Shown here: in pieces, positions 34,887 through 47,623 of the stretch
Numbering within the stretch: position 1 is the first letter of the stretch
How the letters are laid out: every line of letters starts with the position of its first letter
Notes under the pieces: model-generated
What the model was told of the DNA's origin: nothing
The model's input: only the letters and a program-made list of their open reading frames with translations
Database searches by the model: none
NCBI RefSeq assembly: GCF_008831285.2
Contig: NC_045140.1
Span: 25,314,131 to 25,378,130 of the forward strand
Direction of reading: 5' to 3'
Origin: Nymphaea colorata
Taxonomy: Eukaryota; Streptophyta; Magnoliopsida; Nymphaeales; Nymphaeaceae
Length of the DNA stretch: 64,000 bases
Position numbers and translations under genes: made by a program

Positions 34887-36640
34887 CTGAAATCCAAAAG
34901 CAAGGGCAAGTATTACAGCTCACCTTGTGACTTTTGCAAAATCCTGCATTTCTGTGACTTTTTTACAAAGTGCCTCACTTCTGTCTCTGTCTTGTACCTA
35001 AATAGATTTCAAACAGAGGAACAACACTCTGATTTTGTTCCAGGTCCGACTTTCCCTTGGATTACATCAGGGCTCATGCAGGAAAATAACTTATGGCATG
35101 CCATTTTTCTAGAATTAGATGGCCTGACATTAAAGGTAATAGAGTACTCTGCTGTGTGGATCATCAAAATATCTTTTTCAAAGTACATTTTATGCTTTGA
35201 GTTGCTTGGCAGCTGCAGCAGGAATTTACAGTGTTTTTTTCTACATCTACTTACAGAAGCCCAAAGTTGAAACCGACGTATTGTACGACAACTTGCAAGA
35301 AAAATTATAAATGAATTAGAAGTATACCTGGGAAATTCTCCATCATGGATGTGAAGCTGTCAGGTTTACAGTTTCAGTTCCATTATGTGATTTTGCATTT
35401 TTTAAAATTTTTTATAAGATATTAATGTATGACCAGTTGAGGATAGGTATGATGTGATCATAGTTCATGTAATTCTCATGCCCACATCCATGTTTTACCT
35501 ATATTAATGGTTATGCTGACATATGTGATCAATGATGGGTATAACTATGATTAATATGGCAAAGACAACTTTGGTTTTATGTTAATACGATCATGGATGA
35601 GAATGATTGAAATGAAACATTATAAGATAGCAATTTTGAGTTCATAAAGTTAAGTTATCCTGCAATGCATGAACAAACAAATCACACATTTGGGAGATTG
35701 TGGTAATCTATGTGGGCCTACATGTGTTCTCACATATTTATGCATCGTATGCTATTTAATGGATAGACCTGCAATTGTGATCAATTAGGTTGGGTTTAAT
35801 TGTCATTTCCAAGAATACAAGTAATTAAAAATGTGTGCATACCAGACATGAATTTTGGATCCATTGATGGGCTGGATCTGGAAATTAATTATCAATATAT
35901 GGTAGTGGTCCTCATAGCCATAGTTTTCCAGATCAGTTTTTATTTTCCTGCGAATTTAATATCTACGATTTTTTTTCTTCATTACATTTGTCTCACAATA
36001 GGAGCAACGGATCTTTGGTTTGAATAGTTTGCCCATGTCCACTGGGATTACAATTACTGGAGCAGGTTCGGTGCAATGGTTTTTGCATTTTTGATCCAAA
36101 TCCAAGTCGACAGCTCTGACCCATCTGCCACCTTTCGGTGACCCAGTCCACGTCCAACTTGAACGCAAAATTAAGTATTCAACTGAATGACATTAATTTG
36201 AATAAAATGGACCAAAATCGAGGCAATGAGAATTATGTTTTTTCTTGACAAAAAAAACACACGTTTATACATGTCGGATTCCGGAATCCAAACACCGTTT
36301 TTTTTTTCGGGATTTCTGTTTTGATTTTTATTCAACGAGCCGTTCCGGTCACGATTGGGCTGCTGTATTTGGTCAAAGGATATTCCAATGATAAGATCCT
36401 TGGAGAGATCCATTATCCATTGATGATTGTTCGAAGTCTCTTGATAGGGAATCGAATCCCATATAGATTTGGTTCACATGGAAAGTTGGTTCATATTAAG
36501 AGCTGAATTTTTACATTCCTAAAGAAAAAATTTGCCTCTTGCAAATTGATTGAAATAATTAGTTACTGCTAGAGATGGCGTTTTTAAAAAATGGTGTTCC
36601 ACAGTACTTGACTAGAATAGGAGAAGATATTTTATACAAG
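34887..36640. other. Flank of the CLASSY pseudogene; no gene recognised
   Basis: Further upstream exons of the CLASSY pseudogene may lie on the minus strand here, but I recognise none. The segment 36230-36510 stays open on both strands and has a more even base composition than its surroundings; I could not match it to a known gene. Confidence 0.35.
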
Positions 36641-37460
36641 CTTAGGACTTAACATGCTTTCAACTCAATTTCGAGTAAAAAAGAAGCTTTCATCAATGGA
36701 AGTCTCCCCAGTTGGGCTGCCCAGTTCCATAATCGTGTTTGCTGGGTGAGCAATCCCACTATTCAGGCGGAGAGTTGAAACCCCTTTCATAATATGGGCA
36801 TTATGCGCTAAGTTTCTTCTATGGAAAGTCTTGGTAGAAAATGTTGATGGTGACCTGATAGAAAATGTTCAAATATGTAAGTAAACTGCAAGTTAAAGAA
36901 GGGTGATGGTGACCTGATAGAAAATGTTCAAACTTTTCAAAAATTGGTTGGTAACTAAACTCGTTGATCTTTTAATCACTACATCACTCATACAGTCAAT
37001 GTCATCAATCGTTTCATGCCTAAACCAAGGTCAGTTCATGTGGAGGCAGCTCATAAGATCTTGAGTTATTGCAGGCTATGCAGATGCTGTTGGTAGGTGA
37101 TCCAAATGATAGAAGATTCATCTCCGGTTTTCACATATTTGTTTGAGGTAACTTGGTCACATGAAAAAATTTAAAAAGCCAGTATTGTTCTTCCGTTACG
37201 TGTAGAAGCAGAACATATAGAAGTTTGTGTAGATGAATGCCTTGTTAAAGGACATAAAGATTGAAGTATAGAGACCCATAAACTTGAGATGTTACAGTAT
37301 GACAGCCATATATATAAGTGCAAATCCAGTCTTTATTCTTTATAAAAATTCTTTTGTATCCCGGACGAGAAGAAGAATGAGAATAAACCCCTCCATATTT
37401 TACGTGGATGTAGACACGAAAGCCGAGCCACGTAAATTTTCATAGTGTCTCTCTTTTCTG
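36640..37460 (+). mobile_element. Decayed Ty1/copia retrotransposon tail (RT end, RNase H, probable 3' LTR)
   Basis: Around 36980-37090 the plus strand reads DITHTVNVINRFMPKPRSVH then VEAAHKIL, the end of a copia reverse transcriptase. It is followed, across frame changes, by GYADA, DPNDRRFISGFHIF and NLVTW, the usual start of copia RNase H, then a degraded VEAEH. Frames are broken several times. From about 37370 the sequence resembles a copia LTR 3' part (ACGTGGATGTAGACACGA, GAGCCACGTAAATTTT). No intact ends or second LTR are visible. A 25-bp unit (GGTGACCTGATAGAAAATGT start) is duplicated at 36850 and 36909. Confidence 0.75.
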
Positions 37461-37856
37461 TTTTTTGATCTTTTCATCTGTGGTTTAAGTTCAATGATAC
37501 AAACTCCAGTATTTCGAATTTTGACAAAATGCCCATTTGTTTCAAAACGGGAAATTTGTCCGGCGGCTTCAAGAACATGATCAATTCAGCGAAAGAAGAC
37601 GAGAGATCTAGAGCGAGATAGAGGGAGAAGAAGGTGAGAGATCTAGAGAGAGGGGAAGAGAAAGAGAGAATATCATTCCTTCTTTTCGTTAATTTGACGA
37701 CAACCAGTTACCGGTCTCTGTTATTGCAAGAAGATAGATGAAAGAATAGATTTACATCTTACAGAAAACCTTCACAATTTTTAACACTTTCTCACAGCAA
37801 GAAACTTCTGTCTTTCAAAACGAAACCAGAACCCAGAGAACCGCTTCGATTCCCTT

Positions 37857-38150
37857 TCAATATGCAGCAGCTGATCCACCCACATGGGCCTTGGAGCCAA
37901 ACGACCCATCCTTCCACTTGTTGTAATCCGACTCCGTCGCCGCACACTGAGTCCTCCGACGCAGCTGCCCTGCCGTCGCCTCTAGTCGGAGCTCCCCGGA
38001 CCGGTCCTCGTAACAAGCCGGCGCCTCAAGGAGCAGCGGACGGTGGCGGCTGCTGCCACTGCCGGAGTTCTGAGCGAGAAGATGGTGGTAGTTGCGCCCG
38101 TTTCTGCTGTTCTTGATAGCCCTGAACACCATAGGGATGAGACCTTCCAT
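37857..38150 (-). CDS. Small plant protein with MEGLIPxVFRxIK N-terminus, copy 1
   Basis: Single exon, 97 residues, ATG at 38150 and stop at 37857. It starts MEGLIPMVFRAIKNSRNGRN, the signature of a small plant-only family whose members have a conserved N-terminal block and a variable basic/Ser-rich rest. I recall relatives as unannotated, often stress-induced proteins, but am not certain. There is no clear membrane segment; the N-terminal block could form an amphipathic helix. A second member sits 4.3 kb to the right in the same orientation. The molecular function is unknown. Confidence 0.75.
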   Translation of the reverse strand: MEGLIPMVFRAIKNSRNGRNYHHLLAQNSGSGSSRHRPLLLEAPACYEDRSGELRLEATAGQLRRRTQCAATESDYNKWKDGSFGSKAHVGGSAAAY

Positions 38151-38283
38151 CTCTTCTTAATGATCAAGATGCGGAGAGATAACAGCACCACCAAGAAACG
38201 CAAGAAGAAGAAGAAGAAGATGAAGATTGAGTATTGGTAATTGGAAATCAGAAGCTGATGAGAAGAGGAGACCCAAAGGAACG

Positions 38284-38294
38284 CTTTTATAACG
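38284..38294 (-). promoter_or_regulatory. TATA box of small-protein gene, copy 1
   Basis: CGTTATAAAAG on the minus strand, about 135 bp upstream of the ATG; transcription would start near 38255, giving a pyrimidine-rich leader of about 105 nt. Confidence 0.6.
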
Positions 38295-38299
38295 GTGGG

Positions 38300-41200
38300 A
38301 GGCGGGGGCGAGTGCTCATCGGGTGCAGGTGAAAGGATTTTCAGGTTGGCGTGTTTGAAGTCGCAATCTGGTGGGAGGTCAAAGATCCACGGGGTGGCTG
38401 CTTTGAGCGCCGCACGACCAAGCGGAAAACAACCAACCAGCGTACAGAGATATATGGTTTTGGACTTTGACAACTACTGGTTTCATACACATCCAAGCAG
38501 TAAGCTTGTAAGAACGAAGAAAGTCAAGTTTTAGACGATGATGAGAAGACACACCTAAATTTTGCTTCCTCTTCGCCGCCGGAAGTTGACGCTGACCATG
38601 AAAATCAAACCAGCAATAGGCTGCTTATCATGAGTCGCTGGGCCGACCGATACACTTAGCCGAATCTCTCGAGCCTAACTGTTAATTAATATGGTCAGTT
38701 AGTTTCTAATCACGGTCTGAGTTTCTTGTTTGCGTATATTTCAGGAAAAACAGTTGGTTCCTAAGTTAGTAAAATTCCATGATCTTAGTGCTTAGAAGAA
38801 AAGCACTAGTAGTTTAACTCAACACAAAGTTTAACTCAAATTCCGAATAAAATGCGAACAAAGTGGATGTTAGAGAACCAACGGACAGATTTAGATGCGG
38901 TTACTAGTGTTCATATAGTTAAAGAGGCTGATGGAACATCTTGAACATAAGAATAACTGTGCTTTGGTAATTAAAAACAACGATTAGCGTGATTTGGAAT
39001 AGAATAGTAGTAGAGCCATGTCTTTAAGTGTGTTCTTAGAAACTATCTATAACATTAATTAGTAAATAATAATAATGATGATGAATAGAAAAAGCGCACA
39101 CAAAAGGGCAAGGAATTGTTTTTGAATTTTGTTGTAAGAAAACCAGGCAGTTTCCCGTTGATCGACGTGAAAGAAGATAACGGTCGGTTGCCTTTTTCTG
39201 GATACCAGTGGTTTCATCTAATAAAAATAAAATGATATTTGTTTCTTTGTTCATTTGACAAAATTCATGCATATCCACACGATTGCATTTAAAAAAGTTG
39301 ACTAACGCGGTTTCAAACACCTTTTTTTTTAAAAAAAAAAAACAAATATTTTACAAAGTCAATACACATCCGATCAAGTGATAGAAGCCGCATCTGAGAT
39401 GAACAATCCAGCCAAAGTTTCTAGAATGTGATCAATAAGTGTTGCGTGCCTATATGAACAAATAATCATACATGTATGTATCCATGACTAGACCAGAGAT
39501 CCAAATACCCAATGAATGACAAAGATTCGAACAGTTTATAAGATATATTTTATCTGAAGTTTTGTTTCTTTCAAATGGTATTAAGTCATTCATATTAAAC
39601 AATAGACCCCAGATTCACCTTACCTGCTCCCTGACGTGACTGTGCCTATATCGATGGAGTGGAGTTGGTAGCCACATTTTTCATGGGGGAGCACTTGGTT
39701 TTGTTACTAAAATATGTTGGCACCCGCTGGTCCGTTTGACATGGACGACGCATCGCAGGTCAAGCAGGAAGAGAACTCCGTAAAAAGAAATTGCCCACGG
39801 AAGAGGAGCGAACCTGCTCGCACCTGTTTAAGAAGCGTGACTAGTCACCTAATAAATAATGACATTGCTTCCCCAACTTTAATAAACACACACTGGTAAG
39901 GTGAACCCAGTTTGTTTGCAATATCTGTGTGCGCAAGCCTCTTTCAGAAGAAAAATTACTTTGTAAGAAAATTACCCTTGACACAAAACTGAGTGAGTGG
40001 GCACCACGATTCCCGAACATGCAAATGGGGAATCGGAACACTTGCAAACACGCCCCATGCCTCTCAAAGCAGCTGGTATCTCAGGCACGTCTACAGCTGG
40101 AATGACAAATAAAAAGAAAGAGGGAGTTTAATATGAATGCTGGTAGATGGCGAAGATGTCTTCCCACGCGTTCAGGCACTCCCTCTTCAATTTGGACGCA
40201 TTCCGGTTCTTGAGTCCCTGTTCATGATGAGGAAGGTCCCGAACATGAAGAATATGGCGTCATTCAGGTCTTACATAGTTACATGTGGGAAGGGCTTTAG
40301 AAGTCACAAGGTCAGATTATTATTATTACTATCATTATTATCGCTATGGAAATCAATGTAGCCTCTCTAATCTAATTACCTAATATCAATTGACTCTTTC
40401 CCATCACCTAACTATGATATATATATATATATATATATATATGAGGGAATGATGGCTCAGGCTATTTAGAGTCGTCCAGTTATGTAATCAAGGTTGTTGA
40501 TCTGATGTAAATAGATGGTTGACAAAAAAATATAGAGAAAAAAATGTGAACAAATGCTAGATGATTAACATACCCCTCACATTTTCTTTTGCTTATTTTT
40601 CTCCTTACCATCTATCCAACAAGTCTGATTTATATAAGTTAAGTAACTTTTCAAACCCAAGAAATATATGGATATAGCGGTTTACCTGGATTCACAAGCC
40701 GACTTGGTTGACCGGAGAAGCTTCCTGCGGGTAAGGGAGACAAGAGAGTGGATTCAAAAGTTTTTTTGGATGGAGGCCCACCATCAGTCTGTCAAACTTA
40801 ATTTAGCAGAGAGGAGCATCCAAAGCCACGTTAGGAGAAGAGATCTACCTTTTTAAGCCGATCGTTCAAGTAATGCATATTTGCAAAATGTTTGTTTCAC
40901 TTACTAAATTTGTGTTTTCATTGAACAGCATCAAGTTTTAAAGTCAAATTGTTATAGCAAAATTAGGCACTTATTCGACAGTCTTAAGCAAAGATCTTGC
41001 CCGAATTGCTAAAAGTTTTGTAGACGCCAACCCTCTCTGTAAACAGATCAAAACTGAAGTATGTTTCTCTATTCCATCAAAATTTTGACCATGTTTTTGC
41101 AAAGTTTTCGTTTTTCGGAAGGGGGGGAGGGGTGAGAGCGGCGCAACCACCTGTGCAACCATTTTAAAAGCCCACAGAACCTCATCCTCAGTATTTACCT

Positions 41201-42142
41201 CTCAACACCGACCAGAGTGTTACACCCATAGGGTTCGAACCTGGGATGCCTGTTTAATCACCATACATACACACTGGTTATAGAGAGAGAGCGAGAGAGA
41301 GAGAAATGATGTCGTTGTCTCCAATTAATCTGTCATGTGAAGAATTTTTTCTTTTTTTTGTATTTTTGAAAAAATTTTCACGTGAATATATGTAGAAGAT
41401 CTGATAATGTGAAGAAATTTTTGTATTTTTCAAAAAAAAAAAAAATCCATGTGAATTTATGTGAAGATCTCATGATGGCCTTTTTATTTTCCATTGTGTT
41501 TATCACCTGCCAATTAATTTTTAGCACTCACCAAACCTTCAACCCATCCTTTCATTCTTTGCTGCTCATAGTATGTGGTTTGCTTTCAATGCTTCAACTA
41601 CTACTTTTGATGTATTTTAGCTTGTACAACTAATCACCCATAAGTGCAGATGACATAAAATTTAAAACAAGAACTGTTCATTTACCAGCCAGCGCTCTAA
41701 GAATTGCACCAACATCCTTAAGATATTAGCCCTCATACACGATTTCTTTTGAAAAAAAAAAAAAACAAGAGACATTGGTTCCACAACAAAATTCTGGTTT
41801 CTTATTGATAACTGAAATGTTCATACCCCTTATACATCAAACATGCGTTCCTTCTCCATATATTTCATACACACGTGTCTTGAATTCAAGTATCTGAGTT
41901 TTCAAGGTATGGAACATTCAACGTTTCACTTTACTAATTAATTAAATTAACAGAAAGCAAATTAAATCGGTCGTTTGATATGAGTACGCCTGCATCCGTT
42001 CTCCGGCGAGGCCATGGAAACCTAGCGACAATGGTGGGTCTCACAGGAAAGGAGGGGCGAGAGTATGAGCTCCACGTCCTGTGAACGCGACCGCACTCTT
42101 ATCAGACAACTCCCAAGCTCCCTCGGGTAGCGACGGTTCTCC
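38300..42142. other. Intergenic, no gene seen
   Basis: This separates the two small-protein paralogues. It contains an (AT)n tract (40418-40442) and short (GA)n tracts (41282-41304). Open frames of 60-94 codons here lack homology. Around 41160-41235 is a piece with a B-box-like GGTTCGAAC that might be an old SINE remnant, without visible ends. Confidence 0.45.
40418..40442. repeat. (AT)n microsatellite
   Basis: About 12 AT units. Confidence 0.9.
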
Positions 42143-42418
42143 CTAATTGGAAGGAGCAGGCACTGCTGGCGACTTGAACGTGATCTTCTCGCTGCAGTCA
42201 GATGCCGGCGAGAGAATGCCGGCGCGGAGGCGGTCCGGCCGGTCCGGCAAGCATTCGTTCTGCTCCAGAAGGCGCTCTTGGAGGAGAGGAAAGCAGCAGC
42301 CTATGGCGGTGCGGGTGGCGGGGGAGGAGAGACGGTGGTAGTTTCTGGCCCTGCTGCCGCGTTGGCTGCGCTTGATGACTCTGAACACGAAGGGGATGAG
42401 GCCTTCCACCATGGCCAC
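42143..42418 (-). CDS. Small plant protein with MEGLIPxVFRxIK N-terminus, copy 2
   Basis: Single exon, 91 residues, ATG at 42418 and stop at 42143. It starts MAMVEGLIPFVFRVIKRSQR and shares the block (M)EGLIPxVFRxIKxSxxGxxxRNYH with the gene at 37857, then diverges almost completely. Both copies are followed by Leu/Glu and Arg-rich stretches (here LLQERLLEQNECLPDRPDRL). A second Met two codons on (VEGLIP with upstream MAM) leaves the start slightly uncertain. The GC content is higher than its surroundings. A Lys/Ser-rich tail ends KSPAVPAPSN. Function unknown. Confidence 0.75.
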   Translation of the reverse strand: MAMVEGLIPFVFRVIKRSQRGSRARNYHRLSSPATRTAIGCCFPLLQERLLEQNECLPDRPDRLRAGILSPASDCSEKITFKSPAVPAPSN

Positions 42419-42450
42419 GAGCGGTGGTTCCCCGGATGAGAGTTCATTGG

Positions 42451-42463
42451 GGTTTTATTTGAG
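42451..42463 (-). promoter_or_regulatory. TATA-like box of small-protein gene, copy 2
   Basis: CTCAAATAAAACC on the minus strand, about 35-45 bp upstream of the ATG, which would leave a very short leader; the true TATA box could be another AT-rich site further up. Confidence 0.35.
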
Positions 42464-45400
42464 GGGACGGGAATCGACCATCTCCGCAAGCAACGGGAGG
42501 CCCCGGCTTTTTTAAATTCAACGGTGATTGCCTAAGGCATACCTAACCGAGATGCAGTCTGCCGATTTCTTTAGTGGTCTCCATGTCCGGTTAGCCTGAA
42601 GCCGTGATTTATAAATATATAGGTACCTTAGGCATAGACATATTAATGAGAAGTAGATTTAGTTAGACGACTGACTAGTGATTCGGCCGGATTCAGAATG
42701 TTGCTTGATTTAATATACAGGAGTTCAAACTCTATTGCAAGCTGAATCTGAAGTTTGATTTTTATTCGGTTTATAAACCAAATCGTTGCATTTTAAGCTA
42801 GTTAGGATTCTAAACTCAGATTCCATTAGAAGAACATCAGATATGTTGTTCATACGCTGCAAGTCTATTGATACAGAGAGAAAAAGAGAGTCCAACTTGG
42901 CAACCAGTTAGCCAAAAGGCAACTCGTTAAGGTACTAGATAATTGGTAATTTAGATGTCCCTCGCAAGTGGGTGGTTTTACAGACAAAAAGTTACTCGCG
43001 CATGATAGCATGGAAGAATATTTTGGTAATTTGTTAAAAAGAAATGTCTTTTTTAGTTTTTAACTTTATTTATTTTTATTTTTGTATTTATAAAAAAAAA
43101 ATTTATGTGAATTAAAGATATTTTAATCATTAACCATATTGGCTCATTTTTGTATTTACAAAAAGTTTTTTTTTCAATGTAAATTAAATATATTTTAATC
43201 ATTAACCATATTACCGCATAAGCACCATATAACGGGTTTTACAATTCTTTTTCTAATATATATATATATATATATATAAAATTGTGGGCGAGCCAACTTT
43301 GAAGCGTGTGTGCGTGCCCCTTGACTCTGGCCACAATGGGAAAAGTAAAAGGGTTGTGGCCTTCCAAATCCGGAGTTTTGAACCCACGAGATCTCATCTA
43401 AATTTAACTTAAACTTATTTAGAAAATTGGCAATAGAAATTTCGAGGCTTAGTTAATAGTAGGGGGAATGTCTACTTCAAGTGAAGAATATTAAAAATAT
43501 AATAAAAATAGACTGGTTTAATTTTTCGGTTGACGAGAAAAAAAAAACACCCATTAAGAAATAAAGGGTCACAGGCTCCACCATGGATGTCTACCAAAGG
43601 TTGCCTACTAAGGATATATATATACTTAATAGAACACTTTGACTTGGCTTCTTACTTGTTTAATCTTATTAATTAAGCAAGTTTTGATATTCTAATCTGT
43701 CATTGATAATGTTGTATAGAGGCCAGCTCCAATGGTAGGCAGATCATCATGTTCATCCTTTTCAATTGGACCTGAAATTATCCGTCCTGTAAAATAAAAT
43801 ATCAACTGATGTCATCTTTGATGTAAGTATATTATCTGGATATGTACAAACTATTTTCACTTTTCCGTGCTGTCCAAGCCAAACGGAGAACCTTTTGAAC
43901 TTTATTAGTTATGTTGCTTTCATTGAGGATTGCTAGCCATCTTCTGAATTCTTTATCGGAAGCTGTTGACAACGGCTTCTCATTGTTCAAACAGGATAGA
44001 GTTGTGGGAGGAGAGAGAGTGCCCACGAAATAGAAGCGCATTAACAGGAAGCACTGCCGGAATAGAAAAACCAGTAAAAGACAAGAAAGTGCATCCAATA
44101 GAGAGGGAGAGAAAGAGTTATTAGTCAGCGGAAGAAAGAGAGAGAAGCGTGCAAGGAAGAAATGGAGCTACTGAGAGGGCGAAAACCTGCTCTCAAGATG
44201 CTTTCTTAGCCAACAGAAAAGATAAAAATTGCTAGAATTTGCTGACCTAAGGGATGCATGTCAACTGCTGTCTCTTGGGACGATCAACCGGCCGCCGGGG
44301 AACGACACGAGCCCCCGGCGGTGGGCCAGTGGCCGGGCTCCGTAATGCATGAGGAAGGTCGAACTCGATGCACCATAGATGCCACCTTCCCTAGTTTCAT
44401 TGGTCCGGCCTTTACCTACATTCTAGAGTAACCCTGAGAAGAGGATCCACCATCAGCTTCTTGGGTGCCATACAATTCTTCAAAGTCATGATGGACATAA
44501 GGCAACCAAACCTGTTTAATATTCACAAAATGTTCTTTGTGAGGTTGATTGGTGTGTCATTTCCTGAAACTTTTTTGAATTGTGGAAATCTCGCCACTGT
44601 GTATTAACACAGTTTTGAACATTGGGGTAAGAGGGAAGAAGGAAGACTTCAGCTCTCATCGGGACGATAGGATTAATCCAACCGCTCACCTGAAAAGGTA
44701 AATTAAAATCTTGACAAATCTAGACATACCCACAACAATCTGACTTCTTCATGTTTTTTTTTTTGAAATTTTTTCCCTCATTTGCTTTGAAAGCATTAAT
44801 CAAGCGAACCTAACTTGGTAGACTTTCTTCTCTTAATAAAACCCCACAAAATTGTGTGCGTTGGTTGCATATCTGGGATCGATCTAACCTCTTAAACCCA
44901 ACGTGGGTGGCGACGTTGACGGCTAAAGCCAATTAAGAATATTCCTATTGACAATTCAAACATATCTTTCAACGTTCTCTCTCGTTGGAAGAATCTTATC
45001 ACGAGAATGCTTTAGAGGAAAACGGAGAAATTCCAACCTTGTGTAAGAGGCTGTTTTCGTTGGTAATCTTCTCTCGCCACATATTGGGATCACGTTGGCC
45101 ACGCTAGAGAACCGTGCAAGAAACTGAGAAATGGATGTGGAGTGGGTGTTCCGGCAGATTCTTTGCTAACTATGTAGAACCGGCGGCCGGAGTCACTTTT
45201 CCACGAAGGTGCAGACGGATGATACGATAGACGTCTGTATGTGGCGGCGGTGCAGCAGATCGTGAACTCGGTGGGCTCGACCGCGAAGATTCTAAAACTC
45301 ACAGCCGGTCAAAGGTGTCCAAGTTGGCCGAACTCTGGCTCTCATGAAACTCAACCTTAGTTCACATTTATTTGAGCTTTATTCCATTCAAATTCTTGAC

Positions 45401-45646
45401 TGTTCTGCTCCTCGATTGTGAGGATTAGCAGCAGTCTTGATCATGAAAATTGTCTATTTTCGTAGAGGTGATGCCCATGTAGAGAGAGAGAGAGAGAGAG
45501 GTTCCAAGGATTTCTAATGCAGTTGACCGTTTCCTCAATGCAACACGAAGTTTGACGCCAGTCGCTAGTGTGTCGCGACCTGTTTTGGAAAAGATGGGGA
45601 TACTTTTAGGAATAATAACAAGCCAAGTCTTATTCCGCTAATAAGT

Positions 45647-46089
45647 AGTGATGTTAATGGATCATATTCAAATCATATATTATCTTAATCGTGTTTGTTT
45701 TTTCTGATATTCAGATATGAACTTTGATTTGAATACCAAAAAAAAAAAATCTGAATTTGAATCCAAAACCCAATTTCATAGTTCATATCGAATCAAGAAT
45801 CTGATTCCATAATTTGTATCCGAATCTGAATCTAAACTTTGAACCGAATCCAGTCAATTATGAAAAGGTAAGACTATTAGATATATGGCCTTTCTTTAAA
45901 CCTAAACTTGATCCTAATTCGAATCTGATCGGATATCTATGGATATTTGAATCCTTGATAAGATGTCATGTTTTCACATCGTAATGTGATCTGATTTCTT
46001 AATCAGATATTAATTTTTTTGTCATGTCCAATTTTTCTAGAACCCTTTGGTTGAATATCTCATGCAAATAGAATATATTGGCACTCCCC
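45647..46089. mobile_element. hAT-like MITE, copy A
   Basis: Begins GTGATGTTAATGGATCATAT and ends ATATATTGGCACTCCCC, whose complement (GGGGAGTGCCAATATAT) mirrors the start. The interior repeats GAATCTGAAT/CCGAATC motifs. Its structure and ends match the element at 46385. Target duplication not defined. Confidence 0.6.
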
Positions 46090-46384
46090 AAGAGAGGAGC
46101 ATTTTCCAATTAAACACTTGCTTTATTGAGTAAGGCCAATAGAACAAGATTAATCCGATGGGAACGAGTGGGGCAGTTATATTTCAAGACCTTTGCAACC
46201 GGATTCACTATTGTACTTCTTCCTTTAACTGCACAAAGATGGTAATTAATCCGTTATTTAGCTATATGTGTTTGTCATTTTACGCTGCCATGCGCTTTGA
46301 AATTGCTTCCAAGTAGGTCGATCCGTAAAGCTGCTCATTGTACCGAGATTCTTAAGGTTAGTTCCAATTCAATCCGGCGGGGTG

Positions 46385-46735
46385 GAGGTGTCAATGGATC
46401 CATATTTGAATCAGATATAACCTTAATACTATCTGCGGATTCAAGTATTGACATATTTGGATTTGAATTCTAATTAAAATATTAGTGAAAGAAAGTCATA
46501 TCCAAATCTAAAATCCGATCTCACAACTTGGGTTTGATCCGGATTCAAATTTTAAGATCATATCTAAATCTAAATCCGAATTTTGAACTGAACCTAACCG
46601 GATTTTAAAAAGTAGAGTATTGGATATATAATATTTATTTAAAACCAAATCCCACCTCGGTTTGATTTTTTAATTAAGTATTAAATTTTTTTAATATACA
46701 TATGCAATTCAAATAAAATATATTGACATTCCTAC
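46385..46735. mobile_element. hAT-like MITE, copy B
   Basis: Begins GAGGTGTCAATGGATCCATA and ends ATATATTGACATTCCTAC, complementary to the start (GTAGGAATGTCAATATAT). It has the same orientation and motif order as copy A about 300 bp away, but is shorter and diverged, so these are two insertions of one family rather than a recent tandem duplication. Confidence 0.6.
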
Positions 46736-47623
46736 TCTTGATATTGATTATGACTGTCATCAAGGTGTGCAATGATAAGGTCGGCATGATCCACTGCTTT
46801 CGAATCTTCCTTTTCTGCATGAACTTCTCTGCTGTCGAATCTTCCTTTGCTGCTTCAACTTCTCTGCCGGCTCGACATCTTCCGACGGCAGGATGTTCCC
46901 GGAGAATCAGTGCCTTTTGCTTGATCTGACTTAGTTTGGTTCAGCTTGCCAGTTGCCATTCGATCGGCGCATCCTTCTCTTGACCAATTTCACGTGCATC
47001 GGTCGCACGCTTGTTGGCACGACTATTTAGATAATTTGATTCGGAAGCACATTCAAAGTTGGACATAAGAAAACACAAAGAGATATCGGAATCTTTTACT
47101 TCCAAAGCATGTATTTTTAGGGGCTTAAAGAAAAATTAGGTCCCCTTAAAACCCTTTCGAATCAATGAAGAATGGTAATAGGAGAATTTCTACTAAAATG
47201 GACTGCATTTTGGACATGATTTCGCGACGGGCCTCACATTTTGCTACCAACATTGCCTTAGGAACTTAGTTAAACTATCCAACATCAATGTTCTTTTTGA
47301 TATAGAAATGAGAGCAACTGCATAAATAAAGATTATAATACTCTTGAGGGCCGAAAGCTGGACCGTTTGATGATTTTTTTCTTCCTTTTGCCGGGGCTTT
47401 TACTAAGAAGCATCAAGAAGAAAAGGAAAAAGTTGTTCTGATTGTGGTCTACCGTCTACCAAATTTTATATACTCTTTTTCATTTTCCGAGTAGTTATCA
47501 CCATAGAACAAAGAGAGTCAGGCACGCCTACGCTCACATCTCTTCGTCCACAACCCTCGCTCTACAGTCAAACCATTATTGTCCGCCCATGGCGGCACTT
47601 ATTCGGAAGGAGGACGCAGGTGT

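Larger units (their letters stand above)
42465..47620. other. Repeat-containing intergenic interval, no gene seen
   Basis: No supported gene. It holds (AT)n at about 43257-43278, a GC-rich 9-bp stem (CCGCCGGGG/CCCCGGCGG) at 44291-44321, a (GA)n at 45481-45500 and two related hAT-like elements listed separately. A frame at 45090-45302 on the minus strand has moderately coding-like composition but no homologue that I recognise. Confidence 0.45.

Noticed and set aside
41160..41235. Possible tRNA gene or SINE around a GGTTCGAAC B-box
   Set aside because: No cloverleaf could be drawn, no A-box at the right distance and no target duplication.
45090..45302. 70-codon minus-strand frame with coding-like composition
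   Set aside because: No homologue recognised, no promoter or splice context; kept only as a note in the interval description.
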